A stretch of 64,000 nt of DNA from Flavobacterium branchiarum (GCF_030409845.1 NZ_JAUFQQ010000005.1:1178001-1242000); one strand, 5' to 3'; counted from the first letter of the stretch, positions 50,618 to 60,609 are shown. The notes: generated from the letters alone by a model not told the origin. Program-made: numbers and translations.

Positions 50618-51466
50618 AGAAGGTGTTTTTACTATTAATGTACTTTGTCCATAACCTGCCCAAATACCTACTCCTCCTTTTATATTCGATTTTAAACTTG
50701 TATTAGACGGATAGATAGGATTTCTACTATTTACAATTTCATTTTGCCAGCCATTCCAAAAATCATATGATCCTTTATTCATCGTTCTTAACTTTACAAA
50801 AATCAAATCTCCATCATTAAAATAAGGAGTAAATTTAGTTTTAGGAAAAAGCAGTACACCTCTATTTACCTGCATAGAGACTGAATAATTTTTAATTTTT
50901 TCATCGTCTAAATTCCCATAAAAAGCAGGAACAAAAATCGGCTCCTTTTTATCAATTCTTGTTGCTATCTGATAGTAATTTTTTTCACCAACAGGATCGT
51001 CAAATTTCACAAAAATATATCCCGTAGAATCTGTAGCACTTTTCTTTTCATAAATCGCACTAAGAAGTGGTACTGACTTCGGAATACTTGTAGTAGCTTC
51101 TAGTGTTCGGTTTAAATATTCGATTTTCAACGTATAGGTCTTTCCCGCTTTTCCAATCATTTCACTTCCAAAGTATATAAAGGGAGGAATCCTATCGTTA
51201 TCCTTTTTCACTCTCAACACCTCTGAACTCTCTCCATCAGATACTGTTATTTTGGCTGAGCGAATAACATGATCAAAAACATTAGTAGAATCAATTACAT
51301 CATCAATTGGTATCGAACTTGACAATATCACCTGCGAAACATCACCTTCCTCAATCCAGCCTTCAACAGCCAGTTTTGATTCTAGCTTAATTCCATCACT
51401 AAAAGTATCATTATTACAGCTACACAAAACAATCCCTAAAAAGAATAAAATGTAATTTTTCATCAT
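50609..51466 (-). CDS. DUF4249 family lipoprotein
   Basis: This 285-aa lipoprotein (lipobox FLGIVLCSC, near residue 16-18) matches the DUF4249 family of Bacteroidetes: beta-rich, with LESKLAVEGWIEEGDVSQVILSS near the N-terminus, KAGKTYTLKIEYLNRTLEATTSIPK in mid-protein and GGVGIWAGYG at the C-terminus. Family members are encoded next to TonB-dependent receptors and are thought to assist them at the cell surface. The receptor gene ends directly before this ATG (no gap), so the pair is certainly co-transcribed. Confidence 0.9.
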   Translation of the reverse strand: MMKNYILFFLGIVLCSCNNDTFSDGIKLESKLAVEGWIEEGDVSQVILSSSIPIDDVIDSTNVFDHVIRSAKITVSDGESSEVLRVKKDNDRIPPFIYFGSEMIGKAGKTYTLKIEYLNRTLEATTSIPKSVPLLSAIYEKKSATDSTGYIFVKFDDPVGEKNYYQIATRIDKKEPIFVPAFYGNLDDEKIKNYSVSMQVNRGVLLFPKTKFTPYFNDGDLIFVKLRTMNKGSYDFWNGWQNEIVNSRNPIYPSNTSLKSNIKGGVGIWAGYGQSTLIVKTPSKK

Positions 51467-53746
51467 TTAAAATTTAAATTTCCAACTCACAGAAGGAAGT
51501 ATTCTATACATAACTTTTTTTTCTGGCTTGACAATTACACTATTTTTATCCTCATTCATTAGCACATTAATCACCACATAAATAGGATTCTCGACATTGA
51601 GAGCATTAAAAATTGAAAAATTAAGAGCACTTTCTTTTTTGGTTGTTTTTACAAAAAAGTAATTGACTGACAAATCTGTTCTGATATAATTTGGCATTTG
51701 AGCATTATTATATTCTGAATATTCTTTTACTGGATTATTATTAACAAAATACCAAGATGTAGGCATTGTAAAACGATTTCCTGAGCTAAAAACCTGAGTA
51801 ATACCAAAATTCCATTTTGAATTCAAATCGTATGTCCCTACCAATGCCAAATTATGTCGTCTGTCATATTTTGCATAATACGTTTTCCCATTATTAAATT
51901 TTTCGAAATTCCTATCAGACCAACTCAAAGTATAACTTATCCACCCTCTAAACTTACCATTGCTTTTTTTAAACATAAACTCCATCCCGTATGCTCTCCC
52001 ATTCCCTTCTAATAGATCATCTTTTAGTGTCGAAATTTCATTAAACTGGGTAACTCCATAAGGATATTCCAGCAAATGTTTCATCGAACGATAAAAACCT
52101 CCTATAGAAGATGTAAAACTTTTAGAAATAGTTTGGTTTGAACCTAAAGCAAATTCATTTGAGGATTGAGCAGGAATCCCATCTGTACTTGCAACCCAAA
52201 AATCGGTCGGAATTCCAACACTTGAAGTTGTTATTAAATTCAAATATTGATTTTGTTTGTTATAAGAAGCATAAAATGAAAGATCTCTATACATATAATA
52301 ATTAAGAACTGCACGTGGCTGAAAATGTAAATAGGTCTTTGCTCCTGAATTATAATAGTTTATTCTCAATCCTAACTCCGCAGTCAGATTATCTAATATT
52401 TTTGGTTTGGCAGTTGTAAAAACAGCCAATTCATTAGCTCTAATTAAATTATTCTGTACCGAATTATTAGTAGCTGTAAAATTTTCAATTTTTATTTTTT
52501 GCGGTTGCAAATTATGATAAACATATTGCAGTCCTGATTCAAAAGGAATTCCTTTTATCGAATACGTTGTCGAATTTGTAAAACCAAAATCTTCAACAAA
52601 TGACGATATCCCCATTTCAATTGCTGACTGCTTCATATTTAATTCATTAGTATATCGCGTAAAATAAAGAGCATTAGACATGGTTACATTGGGAGATAAC
52701 TTAGAAACCAAAGTAGGAGATATATTAAAATTACTCCATTTTAAGCTAGTCTGTAATGCTAAATTACTATCCTCAATTTTTAATTTATCTGCACTAGAAA
52801 AAGCCGAAACTGTCAACAAATTATTCTTAGAGATTTCAGTCACAAAAGTTAAATTAGCATCTGAAAAACCATATTTCATATTCTGAACATCATTACTGTC
52901 CGAATCTGAACTTAGTAATGGCGCAATTACCTCATCGATATATGTTTTTCTTCCAGAAATCATAATTCCCGTTTTCTCACTAATCGGAATACTTAATGTA
53001 GCTTGAGATGCTAATACACCTACGTTTCCTTGAATCGTAAATTCGGCAGGGATTTTTTTACTTGGTAGTAATAATGTGGTAGAACTTAAACGGCCACCAT
53101 ATTTTGCGTTTGAGCTTGATTTGTCAAACTCTACATCCTGTATATGATCGGTATTATAAAAAGGAAAAACACCCAATAAATGTGACATCCCATAAATAGG
53201 AGTTCCATCATACAACATCGAATTATGTCCAGGATCACCTCCTCTTACATACAAGTATCCATTTACATCACCAGAGTTCTGTACTCCTGGAGTTAACTGC
53301 AAAATTTTAACAATATCTGTTGTTCCTAATAAGGTTGGAACCGCAGCTAACTCTTTTATGTTAAAAGACAATTTACTCCCTGAAAGATTTGTTATGGCTG
53401 CCTTTTTAGTATTAGATATTAAAACCTCTTTTAAAAGTGAAGAAACATCCTTTTCTAATACAATAGCAATTATTGTGTCTTTTCTATAATCAATAGTAAT
53501 GGATTTTTCGAGATACCCAAATTGATTAACTGCAATTTTCATCAACCCTACTGGAAGTTTTTTCGTAAAGCTACCCAGAGAATCACTTGTAGAATAATGG
53601 TGTTGATTGTTCGTACGGAAAGAGATACTTACACCAATTAAATTTTCACCCTCTAATGACCTGACATTTCCAGCTATTGTAGCTCTAGACTGTCCAGAAA
53701 CATAAGAAAAACAAAGAAAACAGAATAAAAAAAATGATTTCGACAC
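51467..53746 (-). CDS. TonB-dependent receptor with carboxypeptidase-regulatory-like domain, DUF4249 partner
   Basis: The 759-aa outer-membrane receptor has a signal peptide (FFLFCFLCFSYVSGQS). The regulatory-like domain is at about 22-100 (TIAGNVRSLEGENLIGVSIS). The plug follows (about 115-225, with VQNSGDVNGYLYVRGGDPGHNSML), then a barrel ending SVSWKFKF. I use GTG at 53746 as start, which gives a normal signal peptide. It abuts the DUF4249 gene. The substrate is unknown. No extracytoplasmic-function sigma factor or TonB gene is nearby. Confidence 0.9.
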   Translation of the reverse strand: MSKSFFLFCFLCFSYVSGQSRATIAGNVRSLEGENLIGVSISFRTNNQHHYSTSDSLGSFTKKLPVGLMKIAVNQFGYLEKSITIDYRKDTIIAIVLEKDVSSLLKEVLISNTKKAAITNLSGSKLSFNIKELAAVPTLLGTTDIVKILQLTPGVQNSGDVNGYLYVRGGDPGHNSMLYDGTPIYGMSHLLGVFPFYNTDHIQDVEFDKSSSNAKYGGRLSSTTLLLPSKKIPAEFTIQGNVGVLASQATLSIPISEKTGIMISGRKTYIDEVIAPLLSSDSDSNDVQNMKYGFSDANLTFVTEISKNNLLTVSAFSSADKLKIEDSNLALQTSLKWSNFNISPTLVSKLSPNVTMSNALYFTRYTNELNMKQSAIEMGISSFVEDFGFTNSTTYSIKGIPFESGLQYVYHNLQPQKIKIENFTATNNSVQNNLIRANELAVFTTAKPKILDNLTAELGLRINYYNSGAKTYLHFQPRAVLNYYMYRDLSFYASYNKQNQYLNLITTSSVGIPTDFWVASTDGIPAQSSNEFALGSNQTISKSFTSSIGGFYRSMKHLLEYPYGVTQFNEISTLKDDLLEGNGRAYGMEFMFKKSNGKFRGWISYTLSWSDRNFEKFNNGKTYYAKYDRRHNLALVGTYDLNSKWNFGITQVFSSGNRFTMPTSWYFVNNNPVKEYSEYNNAQMPNYIRTDLSVNYFFVKTTKKESALNFSIFNALNVENPIYVVINVLMNEDKNSVIVKPEKKVMYRILPSVSWKFKF

Positions 53747-53824
53747 GTAATTTTAATAAGAAAAGTGCGAAAGTAAACAATTACAACCCAATTCTATCAG
53801 GTTATAATTGTTTTAACTACTATC

Positions 53825-54538
53825 TTATTTAAGTTTACGTAAATACATATTAACCACATTGTCTAAACCAAGGTAAATAGCCTCAGAAATTAAAGCATGC
53901 CCAATTGAAACTTCTAACAAACCTGGAATATTTTGTTTAAAAAACTCAATATTATCCAAACTTAAATCATGCCCAGCATTAATCCCTAAGTCTAGTTCAT
54001 TTGCCAATTTTGCAGCAGCCACATAAGGATCAATTCCACTTTTATTACCTAAATCATATTGATGCGCAAAAGCTTCGGTATACAATTCGATTCTGTCAGT
54101 TCCTGTTTTTTTAGCACCTTCAATAATTTCTAAAACCGGGTCAACAAAAATCGAAGTTCTAATACCATTACGCTGAAACTCCTGAATAACTTCTGTCAAA
54201 TACTCTTGATTTTTAATTGTATCCCAACCTGCAGAAGATGTAATCGCCCCAATTGCATCAGGAACCAATGTTACCTGATCTGGCTTACATTCTAAAACCA
54301 AATCGATAAAATTGTGTTGTGGATTTCCTTCAATATTATATTCGGTATACACAATTGCTTTTAAATCACGTGCGTCTTGATAACGAATATGACGCTCATC
54401 TGGACGAGGATGAATCGTGATTCCTTGTCCTCCAAATTTTTGAATATCGGTTGCAACTTTTAATAAATCAGGCACATTTCCGCCACGTGCATTACGTAAC
54501 GTTGCAATTTTATTGATATTTACACTTAACTTTGTCAT
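53825..54538 (-). CDS. pdxJ: Pyridoxine 5'-phosphate synthase
   Basis: PdxJ condenses 1-deoxyxylulose 5-phosphate with 3-amino-2-oxopropyl phosphate to make pyridoxine 5'-phosphate. I start at ATG 54538 (MTKLSVNINKIATLRNARGG, 237 aa), the family length; the upstream GTG would add nine residues. Typical segments: TIHPRPDERHIRYQD, VTLVPDAIGAITSSAGWD, IELYTEAFAHQ and LGINAGHDLSLDN. A TATTTTTG -7 element is at 54580-54587. It is divergent from the CBS gene. Confidence 0.96.
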   Translation of the reverse strand: MTKLSVNINKIATLRNARGGNVPDLLKVATDIQKFGGQGITIHPRPDERHIRYQDARDLKAIVYTEYNIEGNPQHNFIDLVLECKPDQVTLVPDAIGAITSSAGWDTIKNQEYLTEVIQEFQRNGIRTSIFVDPVLEIIEGAKKTGTDRIELYTEAFAHQYDLGNKSGIDPYVAAAKLANELDLGINAGHDLSLDNIEFFKQNIPGLLEVSIGHALISEAIYLGLDNVVNMYLRKLK

Positions 54539-54653
54539 ATAAATGGATATTAATTCTAGTAACACTATATTTGTTACGACAAAAATACAAAGTAAAACTT
54601 AGGAGTTTTTGCTATTTTTTGATTATTTTGCATCAAATATTGCTAATTGTATT

Positions 54654-55313
54654 ATGACAGATATTACTAATTACATCACCAATGATTATAGAGCTATAAA
54701 CAGCCAAGAAACCATTGCTTCGGCACAGGATTTCTTTACTGATTTAAGCTATTCGCATTTTCCTGTTTTGGAAGATGGAGTCTATATTGGTTGCATAGCC
54801 TCGGATGACATTGAAACTTTTGATGGCGACAAAAAAGTAATCGATTATAAATATACTCTCGAGCCATTTTTTGCTCGAAGCAACATGATCTGGCTGGATG
54901 TATTAGAAGTTTTTGCTAAAAATCACACCAATTTAATCCCTGTTTTGGATGAAAACAATACTTACCTTGGGTTTTATGAGATAGGTGATATTATTAAATT
55001 CTTTCACGAAACACCTTTTTTAAAGGAACCAGGTGGAGTAATAATTATAAAAAAAGGGCTTCTCGATTATTCTATGAGTCAAATAACTCAAATAGTAGAG
55101 AGTAACAATGGTAAAATTTTAGGTGCATTTGTTTCTGATGGAAATACAGACAGTGTTGAAATAACCATTAAAATAAGCTTAGGAGCTATGAATGAAATTA
55201 TTCAAACCTTCCGAAGATACAATTACGAAATCATATCAGAACACCAAGAAGACACGTATATTAACAATTTAAAGGAACGCTCTGATTATTTAGACAAGTA
55301 CCTTAATATATAA
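54654..55313 (+). CDS. CBS-domain protein with ACT-like C-terminus
   Basis: The 219-aa protein (ATG at 54654) has two CBS motifs (residues about 10-60 and 68-125; SYSHFPVLEDGVYIGCIASDD and NLIPVLDENNTYLGFYEIGD). The C-terminal segment (about 135-205, GGVIIIKKGLLDYSMSQITQIV) resembles an ACT domain. This layout is AcuB-like and suggests adenosine-nucleotide or amino-acid sensing. It lies just before nadK on the same strand, an arrangement that hints at a link to NAD(P) metabolism (inference). The alternative TTG at 54609 is less likely. Confidence 0.85.
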   Translation: MTDITNYITNDYRAINSQETIASAQDFFTDLSYSHFPVLEDGVYIGCIASDDIETFDGDKKVIDYKYTLEPFFARSNMIWLDVLEVFAKNHTNLIPVLDENNTYLGFYEIGDIIKFFHETPFLKEPGGVIIIKKGLLDYSMSQITQIVESNNGKILGAFVSDGNTDSVEITIKISLGAMNEIIQTFRRYNYEIISEHQEDTYINNLKERSDYLDKYLNI

Positions 55314-55428
55314 ATTAGAAAAAAGATAAAATGTGTCAACTAGGGAGTTCGTTTACAATCTCAACTGATCGAATTATCTGATTTTTACATTGACAAATTA
55401 CTAATTTCTCATTATCTAATCAAAAAGA

Positions 55429-56313
55429 ATGAAAGTAGCTATCTACGGACAATACTATCTAAATAGTACAAACCCAATTATTAAAGACATATTTGTTTTT
55501 TTTACGACAAACAATGTTGAAATGGTCATTGAAGCCAATTTTTTGAAGATGCTCTATGAAAAACAGATAATTGAGAAAGAATATAAAACTTTCTCATCTC
55601 ACACTGAATTAGATAGTAGTTTTGAGATGTTAATAAGCATAGGTGGAGACGGAACTATTTTAAGAGCTGCAACTTTAGTACGCAATTCTGGCGTTCCTAT
55701 TTTAGGAATTAATGCTGGACGGTTAGGATTCCTTGCTACTGTACAAAAAGAAAACATAGCTGCATTTATGCAATTTGTAATCGACAAAAAATATACTGTG
55801 TCACAAAGAACTTTACTAAGCTTAACTACAGAGCCTAAAAACGAAGCGATTGAAGAACTTAATTTTGCCATGAATGAAGTTACTGTTAGCAGAAAAGATA
55901 CAACTTCGATGATAACAGTAGACACTTATTTAAATGGAGAGTACTTAAACTCCTATTGGGCAGATGGGCTAATCATATCAACCCCAACAGGTTCAACAGG
56001 ATACTCATTAAGTTGTGGTGGTCCAATATTAACACCAGATGTCAACAGCCTTGTTATTACACCAATTGCACCTCATAATTTAACAGCAAGACCACTTATA
56101 ATACCAGATGACACCGAGATCAAACTTCGAGTATCAGGAAGAGAAGACAATTATCTTGTTTCTTTAGATTCAAGAATAGCTTCCATAAGAAACGAATCTA
56201 TTTTAACAATAAAGAAAACTGATTTTAAAATCAATATGGTTGAAATTCCCGGAGAAACTTTCTTAAAAACCTTACGCAATAAACTCCTTTGGGGGGAAGA
56301 CAAAAGAAATTAG
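55429..56313 (+). CDS. nadK: NAD kinase
   Basis: NadK phosphorylates NAD to NADP in the cytosol. The 294-aa protein has the catalytic GGDGTILRAA motif (Asp74), the ATP-binding NE segment in LNFAMNEVTVSR, TPTGSTGYSLSCGGPI and a late ITPIAPHNLTARPLI. The length matches the bacterial family. It follows the CBS gene by about 115 bases. Confidence 0.96.
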   Translation: MKVAIYGQYYLNSTNPIIKDIFVFFTTNNVEMVIEANFLKMLYEKQIIEKEYKTFSSHTELDSSFEMLISIGGDGTILRAATLVRNSGVPILGINAGRLGFLATVQKENIAAFMQFVIDKKYTVSQRTLLSLTTEPKNEAIEELNFAMNEVTVSRKDTTSMITVDTYLNGEYLNSYWADGLIISTPTGSTGYSLSCGGPILTPDVNSLVITPIAPHNLTARPLIIPDDTEIKLRVSGREDNYLVSLDSRIASIRNESILTIKKTDFKINMVEIPGETFLKTLRNKLLWGEDKRN

Positions 56314-56439
56314 ACTCCTTTTTAAAGATAATTTATACTATTTGCAATGTTTTTGACGTTTTGCAACTGTCGAATGTTCAGTTATTGCTGAGATATATCA
56401 TCTATAATTCAAAAAATGACAGTTTTAACTTAATGAGCA

Positions 56440-56468
56440 TTGATTCGTATTGATTATTATTATATTTG
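56440..56468 (+). promoter_or_regulatory. Promoter of the porG-uppS-bamA-skp cluster
   Basis: TTG (56440-56442), 18 bases, TATATTTG (56461-56468) form a full consensus match, 18 bases before the ATG of the first gene. Confidence 0.7.
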
Positions 56469-56486
56469 CACGCAATTTTTAATTAA

Positions 56487-57170
56487 ATGAACAAAATTTT
56501 TAATTTATTGTTATGTTTCTTCTTCTTTACAAGCATGAATGCTCAGATACATGAGGTTGGTGTTTTTTTAGGAGGAAGCAACTATATTGGAGACGTAGGA
56601 AGTACAACTTATATTTCACCAGACAAGGCTGCTTTTGGGCTATTGTACCGATGGAATAAGAGTCCGAGACACGCTTATCGTTTTTCGTACACACAATCGA
56701 CGATCACAGCAAATGATTTAGATTCGAAAGAAGGAGGAAGAAAACTAAGAGGATATCGTTTTGACAATACAATAAGAGAACTTTCTGCTGGACTTGAATT
56801 CAATTTTTTTGACTTCAATCTACATGAATCCAAAAGAAAAGTCACGCCTTATGTGTTTTCAGGACTGAGTTATTTCAGATATGACTCATTGTACATCCAA
56901 TCTGGAGAGACAGAAAAAGAAAAAAAGGCAGGTTCAATTGCAATTCCGATGATATTAGGTGTAAAAACAAATTTAACTACTAATTTTGTTTTAGGACTAG
57001 AAGTCGGTGCACGATATACCTTTTCAGATAATCTTGACGGTAGCAATCCTGATAATGATAATTTGAGATCATTGCGTTTTGGAGATTTAAATAATAATGA
57101 CTGGTATGTCTTCTCAGGAATAACACTAACATACACGTTTGGAAACAAACCTTGCTATTGCCCATATTAA
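56487..57170 (+). CDS. Type IX secretion outer-membrane protein PorG-like (DUF6089)
   Basis: The 227-aa product has a signal peptide (LLLCFFFFTSMNAQ) and a beta-barrel-like body with alternating strands, including GVFLGGSNYIGDVG, RRKLRGYRFDNTIRELSAGLEFNFF-like segments and the end YVFSGITLTYTFGN. The order porG-uppS-bamA-ompH is that of Porphyromonas gingivalis PorG (PG0189) and its neighbours, which supports the assignment. PorG is a T9SS-associated outer-membrane protein. The C-terminal YCPY cysteines are notable. Confidence 0.82.
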   Translation: MNKIFNLLLCFFFFTSMNAQIHEVGVFLGGSNYIGDVGSTTYISPDKAAFGLLYRWNKSPRHAYRFSYTQSTITANDLDSKEGGRKLRGYRFDNTIRELSAGLEFNFFDFNLHESKRKVTPYVFSGLSYFRYDSLYIQSGETEKEKKAGSIAIPMILGVKTNLTTNFVLGLEVGARYTFSDNLDGSNPDNDNLRSLRFGDLNNNDWYVFSGITLTYTFGNKPCYCPY

Positions 57171-57174
57171 AAAA

Positions 57175-57912
57175 ATGAATTTAGACACACTAGATAAAAC
57201 AAACTTACCACGACATTTAGCCATCATAATGGATGGGAATGGGCGATGGGCTAAACAACAAGGTTTCCTAAGAGCTTTTGGCCATGAAAATGGAACTAAA
57301 TCTGTAAAAGAAACAATCGAATCCTGTGCTAAAATAGGGATCGAGTATTTAACATTGTATGCCTTTTCTACCGAGAACTGGAATAGACCTAAATTAGAGA
57401 TTGAAACTCTAATGAAGATACTTATCAATTCATTAAAAAAAGAACTCGGTACATTACAAAAAAACAATATTAAACTTAATGCAATTGGCAATTTAGAAAA
57501 ACTACCTAAATCTGCTCAAAAAGAGCTCTTGGATGTTATTGAGAAAACAAAAAACAACACAAGACTTACGCTCACATTAGCTTTAAGTTACGGTTCGAGA
57601 GAAGAACTTATAAACGCTGTTAGAATCATCAGTAATAAAGTTAAAAATAATATAATTTCAATAGACACTATTGACGATTCAATTATAAATGAGCATCTTT
57701 ACACGCAAAATTTACCCGATGTAGATTTATTAATACGAACAAGTGGAGAACATAGAATAAGTAATTTTTTGTTATGGCAAATTGCCTATGCAGAGCTATA
57801 TTTTACTAATGTGTTATGGCCAGACTTTAAAGAAAAGGATTTATATGAGGCTATCATTAGTTATCAAAAAAGAGAACGTAGATTTGGAAAAACAAGTGAA
57901 CAAATTAAATAA
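57175..57912 (+). CDS. uppS: Isoprenyl transferase (undecaprenyl diphosphate synthase)
   Basis: UppS makes the C55 lipid carrier for peptidoglycan and O-antigen synthesis at the inner membrane. The 245-aa sequence has HLAIIMDGNGRWAKQQGF (catalytic Asp20), GHENGTKSVKE, YAFSTENWNRPK and the late RTSGEHRISNFLLWQIAYAE. I start at ATG 57175, five bases after the porG stop; the upstream TTG inside porG is unlikely. It is followed by bamA after seven bases. Confidence 0.96.
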   Translation: MNLDTLDKTNLPRHLAIIMDGNGRWAKQQGFLRAFGHENGTKSVKETIESCAKIGIEYLTLYAFSTENWNRPKLEIETLMKILINSLKKELGTLQKNNIKLNAIGNLEKLPKSAQKELLDVIEKTKNNTRLTLTLALSYGSREELINAVRIISNKVKNNIISIDTIDDSIINEHLYTQNLPDVDLLIRTSGEHRISNFLLWQIAYAELYFTNVLWPDFKEKDLYEAIISYQKRERRFGKTSEQIK

Positions 57913-57919
57913 TTTTTTA

Positions 57920-60571
57920 GTGTTACAAAAAAGAATAAAAATAGTACTTACTTTATTGGTTTTTAGTAGTTTTTCACAAATAAAAGCGCAAGAAAGAATT
58001 CCTTTTGACCAAGGGAAAAAATATATTCTTGCCGACGTATCTGTAGTTGGTAAAATAAGCTTCAATGAGCAAACTGTTGTCACTTTTTCTGGTTTACAAA
58101 AAGGACAAGAAATAACAGTTCCTGGTGAAGAAATAAGTGGAGCCATCAAAAAACTTGGAAAGCTAGGGCTTTTTGACGAAATCTCTTTCTATGTAAATAG
58201 AATTGAGAATGATAGCATATACCTAGATCTTGATATAGTTGAACTTCCTAAGCTAAACGACGTCAAAATTGTTGGTGTTAAAAAAAGCAAAATAGAAGGA
58301 TTAATTAAAGACAATAGTTTAACAAAAAATAAAATTGTTAACGAAAATTTAATTACGACTACCAAAAATTATATCGAAAACAAATACAAGAAGGAAGGTT
58401 TCTACAATACCAAAGTAACCATTACTACTACTCCCGACACAACATCTACAAACCAAGTAAACATGCTGGTTCGTGTAGATAAAGGAGATAAGGTTAAAAT
58501 TAGCAAAATTGAATTTGAAGGGAACAAACAATTGTCTGACGCAGCTTTGCGAAAAGCTATGAAAGACACCAAGCAAAAGAACCCAATTCGCGTTTTTAAA
58601 GCCTCTAAATTCATAAAAGACAAGTACAAAAGTGATTTAGAAAAAGTTATCGCTACCTACAAAGAAAAAGGATATAGAGATGCACGTATATTATCTGACA
58701 CTATTGTTTACAACAAAAAGAAAAATACATTAGCTATAAAAATAGATGTCGAAGAAGGAAACAAATACTACTTTGGGGATATCAAATTTTTAGGTAATAC
58801 GGTATATTCAGACCAAACACTTAATCGTTTCTTAGGTATTAAAAAAGGAGAAACATATAATGGTGTACTTCTAGAAAAAAGAATATCTGACAAAACAAAA
58901 CCTGACGCAGAAGACATTACCAATTTATATCAAAATAATGGTTATTTATTCTCTAATATTAATGCTGTAGAGGTAAAAACGGTAAACGATACTATTGATT
59001 TTGAAATTAGAGTTACCGAAGGTCCTATTGCCTATTTTAATAAAATATCAGTTGTAGGAAATGACAAAACGAATGATAAAGTAATTTATCGTGAGCTAAG
59101 AACTAAACCAGGTGAAAAATATAGTAAAGACTTACTAGTTAGAACAATTCGTGAGATTGGACAATTAGGATTCTTTGATCCAGAAGCTATCGACCCTAAG
59201 TTTAAAAATGTAGATGCTGGTGCAGGAACAGTAGACATAGAATACAATCTTGTAGAAAAAGGATCTAGCCAGATAGAACTTCAAGGAGGTTATGGTGGTG
59301 GTGGTTTCATTGGAACCTTAGGACTTTCATTTAACAACTTCTCTGCTAGAAATATATTTAACAAAAAAGCATACAAACCTTTACCTATGGGGGATGGCCA
59401 AAAAGTAGCACTTCGTTTACAAGGAAGTACTTATTTCCAAACTTATAGCGTATCGTTCTCAGAACCATGGTTTGGAGGAAAAAAACCGGTACAATTTAGC
59501 ACTTCGGTATCTTATAGTACACAGTTCCTAAACAACTACATCACACAAAGAGTAGACAGAAGTAAAAGTTTTAATATTCTAACGTTATCTGTTGGTTTAG
59601 CCAAAAGATTATCTGTGCCAGATGATTACTTCGTGTTGTCGCAATCGGTAAGTTACCAACACTATGACTTACATAATTACAACACTGGATTATTTACTTT
59701 TGGAAATGGAACTTCTAGAAACTTAGCATATACTATTGGACTTACAAGAAGTAATAAAGGTTTAAACCCAATATTCCCAACATACGGTTCAGAATTTAGT
59801 CTTTCTGCTAAACTTACTCCTCCTTATTCATTATTTAATGGAGTTGATTATGGAGATTTAGCAAATCAAAAAGAATATAAATTAAGAAATACAGTTGACA
59901 AATCAAATCAACTAGATGAAAACGATAATATAGTACAGATTGGAGACTATGTTGATGCAAGAGGAAATAAGGTTGATGACTACACTCAAGCTGCTACAGA
60001 TCAAGGAAAAGTTGACCAAAAGAAATTTAATTGGTTAGAATACTATAAAATAAAGTTCAAAGCTGATTGGTATACAAAAGTTTATGGTAAATTAGTACTA
60101 CGAACACTAACTGAATTTGGTTTCTTAGGTGCATACGACCAATCAAGAGGCGTTGTTCCTTTTGAAAGATTCTATTTAGGAGGAGATGGAATGGCAAACT
60201 ATTCTATGGATGGTAGAGAAACGATAGCATTAAGAGGATATGAGAACAACTCATTAACACCAGTGCAAAATGGAGAACAAATTGGAGCTACGATTTACAA
60301 CAAATTCTCATTAGAATTGCGTTATCCAATTACATTAAAGCCATCAGCTTCTATTTACGTACTTACATTTGCTGAAGCAGGTTCATCATATGCAAATTTC
60401 AAGAACTATAATCCTTTTGACTTGAGTCGTTCAGCTGGTGCCGGTTTACGTGTATTCATGCCTGCATTTGGACTATTAGGTATCGATTTTGGTTACGGAT
60501 TTGACAAATTACCAGGAGAATCAAAACCAAGTGGTTTCAGAACGCATTTTATTATTGGTCAACAATTTTAG
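57920..60571 (+). CDS. bamA: Outer-membrane protein assembly factor BamA (Omp85)
   Basis: BamA inserts beta-barrel proteins into the outer membrane. I take the GTG at 57920 as start (883 aa): it lies seven bases after uppS and gives a normal signal peptide (KRIKIVLTLLVFSSFSQIKAQ); upstream starts lie inside uppS. Several POTRA domains follow (about 25-420; KVKISKIEFEGNKQLSDAAL, YYFGDIKFLGNTVYSDQTLN). The surface-antigen barrel follows, with FERFYLGGDGMANYSMDGRE and the late FGLLGIDFGYGFDK. The C-terminus HFIIGQQF is the expected aromatic end. The first ompH gene starts 38 bases later. Confidence 0.95.
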   Translation: MLQKRIKIVLTLLVFSSFSQIKAQERIPFDQGKKYILADVSVVGKISFNEQTVVTFSGLQKGQEITVPGEEISGAIKKLGKLGLFDEISFYVNRIENDSIYLDLDIVELPKLNDVKIVGVKKSKIEGLIKDNSLTKNKIVNENLITTTKNYIENKYKKEGFYNTKVTITTTPDTTSTNQVNMLVRVDKGDKVKISKIEFEGNKQLSDAALRKAMKDTKQKNPIRVFKASKFIKDKYKSDLEKVIATYKEKGYRDARILSDTIVYNKKKNTLAIKIDVEEGNKYYFGDIKFLGNTVYSDQTLNRFLGIKKGETYNGVLLEKRISDKTKPDAEDITNLYQNNGYLFSNINAVEVKTVNDTIDFEIRVTEGPIAYFNKISVVGNDKTNDKVIYRELRTKPGEKYSKDLLVRTIREIGQLGFFDPEAIDPKFKNVDAGAGTVDIEYNLVEKGSSQIELQGGYGGGGFIGTLGLSFNNFSARNIFNKKAYKPLPMGDGQKVALRLQGSTYFQTYSVSFSEPWFGGKKPVQFSTSVSYSTQFLNNYITQRVDRSKSFNILTLSVGLAKRLSVPDDYFVLSQSVSYQHYDLHNYNTGLFTFGNGTSRNLAYTIGLTRSNKGLNPIFPTYGSEFSLSAKLTPPYSLFNGVDYGDLANQKEYKLRNTVDKSNQLDENDNIVQIGDYVDARGNKVDDYTQAATDQGKVDQKKFNWLEYYKIKFKADWYTKVYGKLVLRTLTEFGFLGAYDQSRGVVPFERFYLGGDGMANYSMDGRETIALRGYENNSLTPVQNGEQIGATIYNKFSLELRYPITLKPSASIYVLTFAEAGSSYANFKNYNPFDLSRSAGAGLRVFMPAFGLLGIDFGYGFDKLPGESKPSGFRTHFIIGQQF

Positions 60572-60609
60572 TGCTATTGGTTAAAAAAAATTCAAATAAA
60601 ATTAATGTT

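Noticed and set aside
57782..57919. Longer N-terminus for bamA starting inside uppS
   Set aside because: It would add 46 residues before the signal peptide. The GTG at 57920 gives a normal signal peptide right after the uppS stop.
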